A DNA stretch of 64,000 bases from Sutcliffiella horikoshii (GCF_019931755.1 NZ_CP082918.1:3328001-3392000), one strand, 5' to 3'. Counted from the first letter of the stretch, positions 46,007 through 54,825 are shown. Numbers and translations: made by a program. The notes: generated by a model from the letters alone, not told the origin.

Positions 46007-46261
46007 TCACTTCTTTTTGGTCAAATGCTCCCATTGTTCCATTTCCAAATTCTTGGCTACTTCGTAACGGTGCAACAGTTCTGCTTCCTTCTCTTTGTAT
46101 GCTTCATCCGGAATTTCACCCAGTTCATACATCATCTGCAATTGAATGAGCTTTTTTTGAATGGTTGGAAGGTCGTACAGTTCTTTGTCCGCTTCCTCTT
46201 TCACTTTCTCGCCGATTTTAATGACAAGATTGATAGGTGCCGCTACAATTTTGTGGAGCAT
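46007..46261 (-). CDS. gvpG: GvpG, gas vesicle protein
   Basis: An 84-residue helical protein with the GvpG pattern APINLVIKIGEKVKEEADKELYD and QLMMYELGEIPDEAYKEKEAELL. The ATG follows the gvpF stop TAA directly (TAAATG), so the two are coupled. Confidence 0.92.
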   Translation of the reverse strand: MLHKIVAAPINLVIKIGEKVKEEADKELYDLPTIQKKLIQLQMMYELGEIPDEAYKEKEAELLHRYEVAKNLEMEQWEHLTKKK

Positions 46262-47032
46262 TTAAGCATCCTCAACTGTTAGTCTGATATTGACAAAGTT
46301 ATAAGCCGGCCATGGACCACTGTAATTAAAATCAACCTTATCCTTCCATTTATCATGTGCTTCATTCACTTTCTGATCAAACTCTTCTTCTTTATCCCTA
46401 TCAATAAGAAAAGAGGCGTTTAACAGCATCTTCTCCCCAATAGGGTCATTCACTTTCGATGCTTCTGCTGTATCCTTCAATGGTTGGAAGATTTCAGCCT
46501 GCATCTCTTCTTGGAGGGAAACGAATAGTTTTTGAGCAGCCTCACCCAATTGGATTCGCTCATAGTAACTTGCTGCTTCCGATTTCCCTCGGACCTTCTC
46601 TGCCATTTTTCCCATTTTTTCATTTCCGCCAGCAAGTTCTTCCAGCCATTCTTTTTTACCAATTACTTTTAAGCCCAATTCGATTTTTCCTTTGATAGCT
46701 GGGAAAAGTTTTTCGAATTGAGGATACAAGTTTTCAAGCAGGACGGCTACATCTTCTTTTGAATGAAAAACATTACCGAAACTTACAGGAATGACGGTAT
46801 CATTTTGTTTCATTACAAGAGAAATCGCTTGCTGATGCATCATCAGGTTTTCTTTATTCGGATGGTAGATTTTCATTGGCACTTCTGCAGCTACCATGGC
46901 AGAATCTTTATACGAAATAGTAAAGAGTTCTCTTTTCTCCCCTTCCAATTCAATATGACCAAATTCCTCTTCCGTTTCTGTTTGAATTCCACAAATGATA
47001 TATATACCCATTTTTTCTTCTTGGCTCATCAT
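46262..47032 (-). CDS. gvpF: GvpF, GvpL/GvpF-family gas vesicle protein
   Basis: A 256-residue GvpF/L-family protein (MGIYIICGIQTETEEEFG; C-terminal FNYSGPWPAYNFVNIRL). Known: GvpF binds GvpA and acts in vesicle assembly; a structural paralogue of GvpL. ATG follows GGAGAG. Confidence 0.92.
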   Translation of the reverse strand: MMSQEEKMGIYIICGIQTETEEEFGHIELEGEKRELFTISYKDSAMVAAEVPMKIYHPNKENLMMHQQAISLVMKQNDTVIPVSFGNVFHSKEDVAVLLENLYPQFEKLFPAIKGKIELGLKVIGKKEWLEELAGGNEKMGKMAEKVRGKSEAASYYERIQLGEAAQKLFVSLQEEMQAEIFQPLKDTAEASKVNDPIGEKMLLNASFLIDRDKEEEFDQKVNEAHDKWKDKVDFNYSGPWPAYNFVNIRLTVEDA

Positions 47033-47046
47033 AAGACTCTCCTTTA

Positions 47047-47961
47047 TTACTCAGTGACCTTCATATTTTCACAGGCCGTTAAGATCATTTCTTCTGCTTC
47101 TTTCAGCGGCTGTTCGCTATCCAGACAACGACTTAATGGATGTCCGAGGATATCTTTACAGAGCAGCTTGAAATCTTCATTTCTCCCGTTAACCGGAATA
47201 TCTCCCTCTGATGCCAGCTTTGCAATCATCAGGGAAGCCCTTAAGCTCGGACCGTTCTTATTGCATGCTTTACGAAGCTCTGCTACAAGACCAGTTATGG
47301 CTTTCGCTTCTTCTTCTTTCATATCTACTTTCTGCGAAACAATCTTTGCCTCCCTATCCACCTCTTTATAATCAACATGGATAGTTATTAACCGGTCTAG
47401 CAAAGCGTCCTGTGTATGAAAAACGCCTGCATATTCATCTGGATTGCTTGTGAAAATCACTGCGAAATCCGGATGAACGGGCACGAAAGGTTCCGTCAAC
47501 TTTGATCCATACAATGGAAGGATACCTTCCTCCAAAATGGATAGAAAGATATTATTTGTCGTTGGTTGAGACCGGGTAAATTCATCATACACAAGCGTGT
47601 ATCCGTTCTTCACAGCCTCTAACAAACGTCCGTCCCTCCAAGTTTCAGTCACATTTTCCTCTTTCTTATAGACAGAACGGATATAGTTATCTACAACCTT
47701 TTTCCTTGTATACCCTGTAAAGTCACCAATTAGATCCTTATTGTTCAACTCATGGTTTCCGTGAATGAGCATGACAGGCTTTTTCCTCTTCTTTGCAAGA
47801 GCAAGTGCCATGGAAGTTTTACCTGCACCAGATGGGCCTGTAAAATGAATAGGGTATCCGGCCTTAAGATAATGCAGTGAGCGAGAAAGCAAATCCTTCG
47901 TTTCTGAATCTTGAATTAGTGCCCGTGAATCTTTCTTGATTTTTTCTTTTAAAACCGTCAC
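47047..47961 (-). CDS. gvpN: GvpN, gas vesicle AAA ATPase
   Basis: A 304-residue MoxR/CbbQ-like AAA+ ATPase: Walker A GPSGAGKTS, Walker B TLVYDEFTRSQP, sensor 1 VIFTSNPDEYAG. Known: GvpN is an ATPase required for vesicle growth. Confidence 0.95.
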   Translation of the reverse strand: MTVLKEKIKKDSRALIQDSETKDLLSRSLHYLKAGYPIHFTGPSGAGKTSMALALAKKRKKPVMLIHGNHELNNKDLIGDFTGYTRKKVVDNYIRSVYKKEENVTETWRDGRLLEAVKNGYTLVYDEFTRSQPTTNNIFLSILEEGILPLYGSKLTEPFVPVHPDFAVIFTSNPDEYAGVFHTQDALLDRLITIHVDYKEVDREAKIVSQKVDMKEEEAKAITGLVAELRKACNKNGPSLRASLMIAKLASEGDIPVNGRNEDFKLLCKDILGHPLSRCLDSEQPLKEAEEMILTACENMKVTE

Positions 47962-47986
47962 TCCATTCCCTCCTACTCACCGCGTA

Positions 47987-48253
47987 CTAACCCTCGTGTT
48001 TAATGGAACTTCTATACCTGATATCACGCCTTTTATATGAAATGACCTCTTTGTCCTTATTTAAAAGGACGTCATATATACCCAGCATTTCATCTTTTGC
48101 GTACTTTTTCATATATTCCTTTTCTTCAATCACTTCCACTGTAAGCTTCCAGCCTTCGTTGTCACTTTGTTCAACGGAGGTGATTTTATGAAGGGGGGCA
48201 ACGAACTCGTTGAAGAAATCAGCGACATTTCCCATGATTTTTTTAATTTCCAT
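47987..48253 (-). CDS. gvpR: GvpR (GvpO-family) gas vesicle protein
   Basis: An 88-residue protein with the GvpO-like core GWKLTVEVIEEKEYMKKYAKDEM, then LGIYDVLLNKDKEVISYKR. ATG at 48253 follows AGGAGGT; the upstream ATG overlaps that site. Named by position (between gvpB and gvpN in B. megaterium). Confidence 0.82.
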   Translation of the reverse strand: MEIKKIMGNVADFFNEFVAPLHKITSVEQSDNEGWKLTVEVIEEKEYMKKYAKDEMLGIYDVLLNKDKEVISYKRRDIRYRSSIKHEG

Positions 48254-48320
48254 ATGGACCTCCTGCATAAATAGAAGGGAAAGTCTAGGAAGAATTCCCT
48301 GGCTTTTCCCATTCTAATAT

Positions 48321-48581
48321 CTAAATACTAAAGCGTGGGCTTCGTTCATTTTGCTGTTCAGGAAGCCCGTTTTCTTCTACTTCGTCACGAAGTAATCCAA
48401 CTGCTTCTGCGTATCGTAACCATGTATCTACGCTGGCAATTACCACTCTTGCCTCTACCGTCAGAATTTCAATACCAACCACAGAAACCCTTACAAAGGC
48501 ATCAATGACAATCCCTTTATCCAGTATGCGGTCAATAACCTCTGCTAAACTTGAACTGTCTGTACTCTTTTGAACGGACAT
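48321..48581 (-). CDS. gvpB: GvpB, second major gas vesicle shell protein
   Basis: An 86-residue protein nearly identical to GvpA of this operon (residues 1-68 differ mainly in VSV/VSL and C-terminal side chains). Core: [22 protein letters not shown] and [20 protein letters not shown]. Known: self-assembling amyloid-like rib protein of the vesicle wall. B. megaterium has the same gvpA/gvpB pair. Confidence 0.95.
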   Translation of the reverse strand: MSVQKSTDSSSLAEVIDRILDKGIVIDAFVRVSVVGIEILTVEARVVIASVDTWLRYAEAVGLLRDEVEENGLPEQQNERSPRFSI

Positions 48582-48606
48582 ACACCATTTCTCCTTTCAT
48601 CAATCA

Positions 48607-49053
48607 TTAAGATCCCATTGTCTTAATGTCATTTGAGGATTTGATATTTTTAGAGCTTTTTATCTTGCTTGCACCCTTCATATCTGTATAGCTCTTGATG
48701 CTATTTACACCTTTGACTTTGCGGTCATCATCGTCTTTAGTCGAGGATATCTTTTCTTGGAAGTCCTCTCCCGCTTCGACAACTTTACCTATTTTGTCGC
48801 GGACAGATAATAAGGCATCTTGTGCTTTTTCTTTTCCTTTTTCTGCTTTATCTTCGAACTGTTCAGCTTTTTCTTCGGTCGCTTCTTTAAGGTTGTCTGT
48901 AGCATCCTCAGCCTTATCTTGAACACCTTCAACGAATTTTTCTTTCGCTTTTTCTTTAACTTTATCTTTGATTTCCTCTTTAATAGGCTCCGGAGTGTGT
49001 TCAAACACCTTCTTTGCCGCCTTGCCTAAGGTCTTTTTTATTTCATTGCCCAT
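48607..49053 (-). CDS. gvpQ: GvpQ, gas vesicle accessory protein
   Basis: A 148-residue helical, highly charged protein with alternating Lys/Glu/Ala (KEEIKDKVKEKAKEKFVEGV, EEKAEQFEDKAEKGKEKAQ), like late-embryogenesis-type or YtxH-like helices. Named by position. Function unproven. Confidence 0.82.
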   Translation of the reverse strand: MGNEIKKTLGKAAKKVFEHTPEPIKEEIKDKVKEKAKEKFVEGVQDKAEDATDNLKEATEEKAEQFEDKAEKGKEKAQDALLSVRDKIGKVVEAGEDFQEKISSTKDDDDRKVKGVNSIKSYTDMKGASKIKSSKNIKSSNDIKTMGS

Positions 49054-49090
49054 CCAATTACCACCTTTGGGTTCATCGAAAGAGGACTGA

Positions 49091-49561
49091 TTATTTCTTG
49101 GAATCTACTAATTCACCCAGCATGTTTTCGATTTTATCAAGTCGGTTATTAATGCTTTTGTTTTCTTCCTTGATTTCGTCCAATTCAGAAGAAGCGTCAT
49201 TTTTTGATTTCTTTTTCTCGTCACTTTTTAATGGACTCAAAAGGCTTACCACATTTTTTCCCATATACCCGGAAGCCAGCTGTTTGATTCCACTTTGCGC
49301 CTGTGCGGCCAGCATTTCTTGTGCTGATCTTCTTAGTTGGTTACCGGCAACCTTCACCACTTCTGATTGGCTAATGTTTTGATAAAGTTTTTTACTTGTG
49401 CCTGGGCTGGAAAGTAGACCAATTCCTGCACCTACCACTCCTCCCACAATTGCTAAATTGATAGAGTAATTGCCATTATTGTTCTTCTCTTCTTGTTGTT
49501 CATTCTTTTCTTTTTGTTCGTTCTTTTCTTCTTGTTGTTCGTTCTTTTCTTTCACTGCCAT
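49091..49561 (-). CDS. gvpP: GvpP, gas vesicle accessory protein
   Basis: A 156-residue protein. An N-terminal region with repeats of KNEQQEEKNEQKEKNEQQ, then a YtxH-like hydrophobic segment (NLAIVGGVVGAGIGLLSSPGTSKKLYQ, quoted in part: VVGAGIGLLSSPGTSKKLYQ), helices, and a C-terminal coiled coil (EEIKEENKSINNRLDKIENM). ATG at 49561 follows GAGG; an upstream ATG has no site at the right place. Named by position after gvpA. Confidence 0.82.
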   Translation of the reverse strand: MAVKEKNEQQEEKNEQKEKNEQQEEKNNNGNYSINLAIVGGVVGAGIGLLSSPGTSKKLYQNISQSEVVKVAGNQLRRSAQEMLAAQAQSGIKQLASGYMGKNVVSLLSPLKSDEKKKSKNDASSELDEIKEENKSINNRLDKIENMLGELVDSKK

Positions 49562-49601
49562 GTAAATCAACCTCATCCCTTCTGTGTGTGTTCTTTATTG
49601 A

Positions 49602-49856
49602 TTAAAAACTGAATTGGCCTTCTTGATTTCTATTAGCTAGACCTTCTTCCTGGACTTCATCACGTAAAAGACCAACCGCTTCTGCGTACCTTAACCATGT
49701 ATCCACACTTGCAATTACCACACGTGCTTCTACTGTAAGAATTTCAATTCCTACCAATGAAACTCTTACAAATGCGTCAATCACGATTCCTTTATCAAGA
49801 ATCCGATCAATTACTTCTGCTAGACTTGAACTGTCTGTACTTTTTTGAACACTCAT
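49602..49856 (-). CDS. gvpA: GvpA, major gas vesicle shell protein
   Basis: An 84-residue Gvp[60 protein letters not shown], quoted in parts. First gene of the operon. Known: forms the hollow, gas-permeable shell. Ribosome site AAGGAGC upstream. Confidence 0.96.
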   Translation of the reverse strand: MSVQKSTDSSSLAEVIDRILDKGIVIDAFVRVSLVGIEILTVEARVVIASVDTWLRYAEAVGLLRDEVQEEGLANRNQEGQFSF

Positions 49857-49933
49857 TTACGTATTGCTCCTTTCCACTTTTAAATGTAGTCATATGATAG
49901 AAGTTTTCTTATTTAATTAGCTTAGTAGGTATA

Positions 49934-49958
49934 TAACCCATTAACCTTTGTCTAAAAC
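49934..49958 (-). promoter_or_regulatory. Candidate sigma-B promoter of the gas vesicle operon
   Basis: On the minus strand GTTTTA (49953-49958), 13-base spacer, GGGTTA (49934-49939), against the B. subtilis SigB consensus GTTTAA-N12-15-GGGTAT (two mismatches). It lies about 75 bases upstream of gvpA. A different sigma factor is possible. Confidence 0.4.
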
Positions 49959-50132
49959 GGGGCTTAAGTTGTGATGTCTATAAAAATGCCAAGATATTCA
50001 TTTTTTATTTCCCAAATCAACATTCATGTAATATCAAAAAGTAATAGGTATCCATATATCTTGAATTTATAGGAAAATATTTGAAGTTATATTACAATAA
50101 CAATACATTTCAAAAAAAAGAGTTTTGAACAA

Positions 50133-50166
50133 CAAAAAGAGAACATGGCAATACCACATTCTCTCT
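50133..50166 (-). terminator. Terminator of the VOC gene
   Basis: GAGAACATGG / CCACATTCTC-type stem (GAGAATGTGG / CCATGTTCTC on the minus strand) followed by five T. Confidence 0.8.
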
Positions 50167-50247
50167 TAATTAAATATTTAGTTTTTGGTTTCACTTATTC
50201 ACATGGGGTAACTTGGTACCTTTTGAGGAGAACCCTCTACTTTTTTA

Positions 50248-50628
50248 TCAGCAATTACAGATCATCACCACGTTTCGGTCAGGATCCTTAATATTGAACC
50301 ATGCCGTTTCCCCCACCCTTTCTATTTCACGTACCACTTCAATCCCTTTTTTCTGAATAAATTGATATGCCTCGTCAATGTCTGGTGTGTACAAATTAAA
50401 CAATGGTGCGGTACTTGGTTCATGCTTAAACGTAGGATCAAATGTATGATCATCAAGTGTCAGAGAAGTGGTTCCCTTCAAGGGGATGTTATACACAGGA
50501 GACTCGACAGTATCAAGGTCCACTTCTAACCCCAACAGGTTGATGTACCATTCTGCGGATTTTTTGAGATTTGCAACATGGATAAATACACCGTTCATTT
50601 GATTTTTTATTGGAATTGTTTTTTGCAT
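50248..50628 (-). CDS. VOC-family (glyoxalase-like) protein
   Basis: A 126-residue protein with the beta-alpha-beta-beta-beta pattern of one VOC domain: GVFIHVANLKKSAEWYINLLGLEVD at the N-terminus and ETAWFNIKDPDRNVVMICNC at the C-terminus. Metal ligands typical of glyoxalase I are partly present. Substrate unknown. Confidence 0.85.
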   Translation of the reverse strand: MQKTIPIKNQMNGVFIHVANLKKSAEWYINLLGLEVDLDTVESPVYNIPLKGTTSLTLDDHTFDPTFKHEPSTAPLFNLYTPDIDEAYQFIQKKGIEVVREIERVGETAWFNIKDPDRNVVMICNC

Positions 50629-50752
50629 CTTTCTATTCTCCCTCCTTCAAGTTTCCTTCTTTTATGTATTCTTGATTGAAGAAAGATTTCCTTTAAGAAA
50701 ATTCTTTCGGGAAAATTACTGTTCATGGCATACCATTAACCACTCCAAAATA

Positions 50753-50794
50753 CAAAAAAGACCAACCCTACTCGTTACCGAGCAGAATTGGCCC
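50753..50794 (-). terminator. Terminator of htpG
   Basis: GGCCAATTCTGCTCG / CGAGTAGGGTTGGTC stem and T-run on the minus strand. Confidence 0.85.
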
Positions 50795-50811
50795 TTCCCT
50801 ATAACTATTAC

Positions 50812-52692
50812 TTACACCATCACTTTACATACATCATTGGTAAACTCAACAGGATCCTCTAACGGCAATCCTTCAATCAGCAATGCTTGGCTGTATAGTA
50901 AGTTCGTGTACAACGCAAGTTTCTCACGGTCACCTTCATGCGCATTCTTCAATGACGCAAACACGTCATGAGTTGTATTGATTTCCAGCACCTTATTCGC
51001 TTTGATATTTTGATTATCAGGCATCGCGCTTAGAATTTTCTCCATCTCAATGGTTACTTCCCCTTCAGTTGAAAGACAGACTGGATGTGTTTTTAAGCGT
51101 TTAGATACCTTAACCGCTGAAACTTTATCAGCAAGGATTTCCTTCATCGCTTGGAACATTTCCTTGTTTGCTTCCTGCTCGGATTCCGTTTGCTTGTCAT
51201 CTTCTTCTGAATCAATACCAAGATCTCCGCTTGATACATTTTTGAATTCTTTTTCTTTGTAATTCATCAGCATCTTGATAGCAAATTCATCAATGTCCTC
51301 CGTGAAGTAAAGCATTTCGTATCCTTTATCAGATACAAGCTCCGTTTGTGGAAGCTTTTCTATTCTTTCTTTGGACTCACCAGTTGCATAATAAATGTAC
51401 TTTTGGTCCTCTTTCATGCGGGAGATATACTCATCCAACGTCACCAGCTTCTTCTCTGTGGAAGAATAGAACATCAGCAAGTCTTGCAACTGCTCTTTGT
51501 TAGCGCCATATTCAGCATAAACCCCATACTTCAATTGACGGCCGAATGCCTCGAAGAATTTCTCGTATTTCTCGCGCTCGTCCTTCATCATGCCAAGCAA
51601 GGAACTCTTGATTTTCTTCGCGAGATTCTTCGCGATGAACTTCAGCTGACGATCTTGCTGCAGCATTTCACGAGAGATGTTAAGGGACAGGTCCTCAGAA
51701 TCCACCAGCCCTTTCACAAAACTGAAATGATCAGGCAGTAAGTCGGCACACTTGTTCATGATCAATACGCCACTGGAATATAGCTCCAATCCTTTTTCAA
51801 ATTCCTTGGAGTAGTAATCAAATGGAATGCTCTCCGGGATATACAGAATAGAATTATAGCGAATCGTACCATCTACGCTTATATGAAGATGCTTTAACGG
51901 TTTGTCAAAACCATAGTGCTTTTCATTATAAAATTTCTCATAATCTTCATCTATTAGCTCAGATTTATTTTTACGCCAGATTGGGATCATGCTGTTAATG
52001 GTCTGCTCTTCTGTCACTTCTTCTAGTTCTTCTTCATTGTCCGCTTTCGGTTTGGAAGTTGTAACATCCATCTTAATTGGGTAGCGGATGAAGTCGGAAT
52101 ACTTTTTGATGATGGACTTTAATCTGTACTCTTCTAAGTACTCGTCGTAGCTTTCGTCTTCTGTATTCTCTTTTATTTTCAGAACGATTTCCGTACCGAC
52201 AGAATCTTTCTCGGCAGGTACGATTGTGTAGCCATCTGCACCTTCTGATTCCCATCTATACGCCTCATCGTTGCCAAGGGCTCTACTTGTCACGGTTACT
52301 ACATCCGCAACCATGAATGCCGCATAGAAGCCGACACCAAATTGGCCGATGATGTCATGTCCGTCCTTGATTTCGTTTTCTTTTTTAAACGCCAGGGAAC
52401 CACTTCTTGCAATAACTCCAAGGTTTGCTTCTAGTTCCTCTTTTGTCATCCCAATACCTGTATCCACAATGGTTAAGGTTCTATTTTCTTTATTTGGGAT
52501 CACTTTTACAAAGTAGTTGTCTTTATCGAATGTAAGAGAATCATCTGTCAATGCGCGATAATAAATTTTGTCCATCGCATCACTTGCATTGGAAATAAGC
52601 TCTCGTAGAAAAACCTCACGCTGGGAGTAGATGGAGTTGATCATCATTTCTAGCAGTCGTTTTGATTCAGCTTGGAATTCTTTCTTTGTCAT
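50812..52692 (-). CDS. htpG: Chaperone HtpG (Hsp90)
   Basis: A 626-residue Hsp90: GHKL ATP-binding motifs ([38 protein letters not shown]), middle domain with the catalytic Arg in [11 protein letters not shown], and C-terminal dimerisation domain. Known: ATP-driven chaperone. The upstream region has a sigma-A promoter with a CIRCE operator. Confidence 0.97.
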   Translation of the reverse strand: MTKKEFQAESKRLLEMMINSIYSQREVFLRELISNASDAMDKIYYRALTDDSLTFDKDNYFVKVIPNKENRTLTIVDTGIGMTKEELEANLGVIARSGSLAFKKENEIKDGHDIIGQFGVGFYAAFMVADVVTVTSRALGNDEAYRWESEGADGYTIVPAEKDSVGTEIVLKIKENTEDESYDEYLEEYRLKSIIKKYSDFIRYPIKMDVTTSKPKADNEEELEEVTEEQTINSMIPIWRKNKSELIDEDYEKFYNEKHYGFDKPLKHLHISVDGTIRYNSILYIPESIPFDYYSKEFEKGLELYSSGVLIMNKCADLLPDHFSFVKGLVDSEDLSLNISREMLQQDRQLKFIAKNLAKKIKSSLLGMMKDEREKYEKFFEAFGRQLKYGVYAEYGANKEQLQDLLMFYSSTEKKLVTLDEYISRMKEDQKYIYYATGESKERIEKLPQTELVSDKGYEMLYFTEDIDEFAIKMLMNYKEKEFKNVSSGDLGIDSEEDDKQTESEQEANKEMFQAMKEILADKVSAVKVSKRLKTHPVCLSTEGEVTIEMEKILSAMPDNQNIKANKVLEINTTHDVFASLKNAHEGDREKLALYTNLLYSQALLIEGLPLEDPVEFTNDVCKVMV

Positions 52693-52729
52693 GTTCTGAT
52701 TTCTCCTTCCAAATATGTATGACTATATT

Positions 52730-52756
52730 TTAGCACTCTCAAACCAAGAGTGCTAA
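52730..52756. promoter_or_regulatory. CIRCE operator (HrcA binding site) upstream of htpG
   Basis: TTAGCACTC (52730-52738), nine bases, GAGTGCTAA (52748-52756): exact match to the CIRCE consensus, placed between promoter and htpG start. Confidence 0.95.
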
Positions 52757-52770
52757 TGCTCTATAAAATA

Positions 52771-52798
52771 ATTATCATATTTGGATATTTTATGTCAA
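52771..52798 (-). promoter_or_regulatory. sigma-A promoter of htpG
   Basis: TTGACA (52793-52798), 16-base spacer, GATAAT (52771-52776) on the minus strand; immediately upstream of CIRCE. Confidence 0.75.
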
Positions 52799-52810
52799 TA
52801 GGAACGGACG

Positions 52811-52850
52811 AAAAAACGGTGCGATTCATATAAAAGAATCGCACCGTTTA
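52811..52850 (-). terminator. Terminator of the MFS gene
   Basis: AACGGTGCGATTC / GAATCGCACCGTT hairpin followed on the minus strand by six T. Confidence 0.88.
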
Positions 52851-52862
52851 GGTTGCTGGTTT

Positions 52863-54071
52863 TTAGGATGCACTTTTCGATAGTTCAGGTGCATTTGAAG
52901 CCGTTACTTTTAATTTCCGATCATAAATGGACGTGGTGAAAATGGCGATTAACATGAAGCCCATCAGCACTCCAAACAGCATCCCCATCCCGGAAAGGTC
53001 CACTAAAACTCCACCCATGAAAGGTCCAAGCATCCTTCCACCTGTTGCCGTTGAGTTAACAATTCCTTGATAGAATCCTTCACGCCCCTTTGGCGCAAGC
53101 TGGTTCGCGACAGTCGGCACGGCCGGCCAAACGAACATTTCACCGATTGTAATGATAATCATGGCTGCAACGAAAGCTGTGTACTGCTCCGCAACTCCCA
53201 CTACCGCAAAGGAAATAATGAAAATGACCAATCCTACGATAATCTGTGTTTTCAGCGTTTTTGTGTACTTTTTTACAATCCACGAAATGATAGGTTGTGC
53301 CATCACTATCATTGCCCCGTTGATCGTCCACAAAATGCTATATTGTTTAAGCGATATGCCAAGCGATTGAGTATGTGTCGCGATGGTCGTCTGCCACTGT
53401 ACATAGCCCATCCAGCAAAGCAAATAACCGATACATACTGTTAACAGAGCATACAATTTCGTGTGGTCTTTTACTTTCTTCTTCTGATCCAGAATAGAAG
53501 TCTGGCTTGTCGGGTTTGCCTGGATTTTTCGATACCCGAATAGAGCTATTGTAAAAAACACCGCATATGTGACCGTATTCGCAAGGAATATGTAGTCAAA
53601 ACGGATGTCTGCAACAAGTCCTCCCAGTGCCGCACCAATCGCCACTCCGAGATTCTGGGACACATACATGGCATTAAATGCTTTGCGCCCACCTTCCTTC
53701 CAGACAGAACCAGCCATTGCGTACATGGAGGGAAAGACAATTCCGGATCCAAACCCAATGATGGTGAGGTAGACCACATAGAAGGTCCAAGAGTGATTAA
53801 TGGTCATCCCGATCAGTGCTGTGATGGTGATGGAAATGCCTAATAAAATAGACCGGTAGCCGCCGATTTTATCAAAAAGGATCCCACCGATCAGGTTGCC
53901 GATGACACTTGCTCCAGCATTGACCATCAAGACAAGTCCCGCTACAGATAGGGATTTTCCGAGTATGTCATGAATGTATATTGTATTTAACGGCCATAAA
54001 AAAGAAGCCCCTGTTACGTTTATTGCCATTCCAATAACTAATAACCAAAGGGCTCTGGGCATTTTTAGCAT
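52863..54071 (-). CDS. MFS transporter (multidrug/metabolite exporter type)
   Basis: A 402-residue protein with 12 predicted spans. The N-terminal loop motif GGILFDKIGGYRSILLG (MFS motif A-like, GGxxDxxG..R) and GIVNSTATGGRMLGPFMGG at helix 11 fit the DHA1 exporter group. Substrate unknown. ATG at 54071 is 9 bases after GGAGGG; the longer in-frame TTG start would sit upstream of that site. Confidence 0.85.
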   Translation of the reverse strand: MLKMPRALWLLVIGMAINVTGASFLWPLNTIYIHDILGKSLSVAGLVLMVNAGASVIGNLIGGILFDKIGGYRSILLGISITITALIGMTINHSWTFYVVYLTIIGFGSGIVFPSMYAMAGSVWKEGGRKAFNAMYVSQNLGVAIGAALGGLVADIRFDYIFLANTVTYAVFFTIALFGYRKIQANPTSQTSILDQKKKVKDHTKLYALLTVCIGYLLCWMGYVQWQTTIATHTQSLGISLKQYSILWTINGAMIVMAQPIISWIVKKYTKTLKTQIIVGLVIFIISFAVVGVAEQYTAFVAAMIIITIGEMFVWPAVPTVANQLAPKGREGFYQGIVNSTATGGRMLGPFMGGVLVDLSGMGMLFGVLMGFMLIAIFTTSIYDRKLKVTASNAPELSKSAS

Positions 54072-54094
54072 AACTGCATGCCCTCCTTCAACCA

Positions 54095-54119
54095 AATTAT
54101 TTCGAAATCCAAAATAATT
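54095..54119. promoter_or_regulatory. Operator-like inverted repeat upstream of the MFS gene
   Basis: AATTATTT, nine bases, AAATAATT just upstream of the ribosome site. A candidate repressor site. No regulator gene adjacent. Confidence 0.4.
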
Positions 54120-54196
54120 GTAATCCGTTTTGAAGGGAGTTTCAATATAAAAAACTTTAATTTTGAAAGTGTATGTATTCTGACTTTTGGGACGAA

Positions 54197-54222
54197 CAAA
54201 AAAGCAGCGCTTAGGCTGCTCT
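54197..54222 (-). terminator. Terminator of the ytzC unit
   Basis: AGCAGC / GCTGCT stem, extended by AGAG/..., followed on the minus strand by TTTTTTG. Confidence 0.75.
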
Positions 54223-54223
54223 T

Positions 54224-54388
54224 TTACTCGTTTTCGCTATGATTTTTTGAGCGGACAGGCTGGGACTTTTTAAGATTCTTTTGCTTTACTTCCTTCACCG
54301 GATTGTATTCTGCACCCATTTCGACTGCAGTATTTTCCGCATTTCTCGTTTTTTGTTCTGGGTTATTTTGCTTAGAGCGTTTTTTCAT
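54224..54388 (-). CDS. 54-residue basic hydrophilic protein
   Basis: Ribosome site GGGAGG before the ATG. Sequence is Lys/Asn/Gln/Glu-rich (starts MKKRSKQNNPEQKTRNAENT), with no hydrophobic segment, and includes AVEMGAEYNP, faintly resembling the repeated FGTEF segment of gamma-type small acid-soluble spore proteins. That resemblance is weak. It lies 15 bases after ytzC and before the terminator, so it is probably cotranscribed. Confidence 0.6.
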   Translation of the reverse strand: MKKRSKQNNPEQKTRNAENTAVEMGAEYNPVKEVKQKNLKKSQPVRSKNHSENE

Positions 54389-54403
54389 AAATGGAAGCCT
54401 CCC

Positions 54404-54667
54404 TTAATGTCTCAATAGAGTCATTTCATTTTGCAGGTTTTGCAATTGAAGACGCATACGGTTCAATTGCTCCCGTTGCTGTGCATTACAACTTTGGGAA
54501 AGGTGCATCAAGTCATTATAAGTTGCCTCAATCTGCTCTTGAGCGCTCGTAAACTCTGTATCATTGTAGTGTTCCAATTGTTTTGCTTCTGTGTACTGTG
54601 CATGTGCATTGCGCAGTGCATCTTCACATTGCTGGATAAACTGTTCAACAGATTCTCTAGTTGCCAT
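54404..54667 (-). CDS. ytzC: YtzC family protein
   Basis: An 87-residue helical protein (TRESVEQFIQQCEDALRNAHAQ, quoted in part; Gln-rich coiled coil) matching the Bacillaceae YtzC/DUF2524 family. Unknown function. Divergent from ytqA, as in B. subtilis. Confidence 0.85.
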   Translation of the reverse strand: MATRESVEQFIQQCEDALRNAHAQYTEAKQLEHYNDTEFTSAQEQIEATYNDLMHLSQSCNAQQREQLNRMRLQLQNLQNEMTLLRH

Positions 54668-54825
54668 GATTCCATTTCACCCCACATTTTTTCTGTGTAC
54701 TCGGCTTTATTTTGCTCATTTTTCTATAGTCCATGCTAAAAAAATGAGCAGCATTGAAGCAAAAGCAATTTACATGCTAAAATGGTTTGTTAGCAATAAT
54801 GGATAAAAAAAGAGGAGGAGTACGG

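Larger units (their letters stand above)
49857..50247. other. 391-base intergenic region upstream of gvpA
   Basis: Holds the VOC-gene terminator (50133-50166) and the gas vesicle operon promoter region. AT-rich; the only promoter-like pair I can define is the sigma-B-like one at 49934-49958. Confidence 0.6.
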
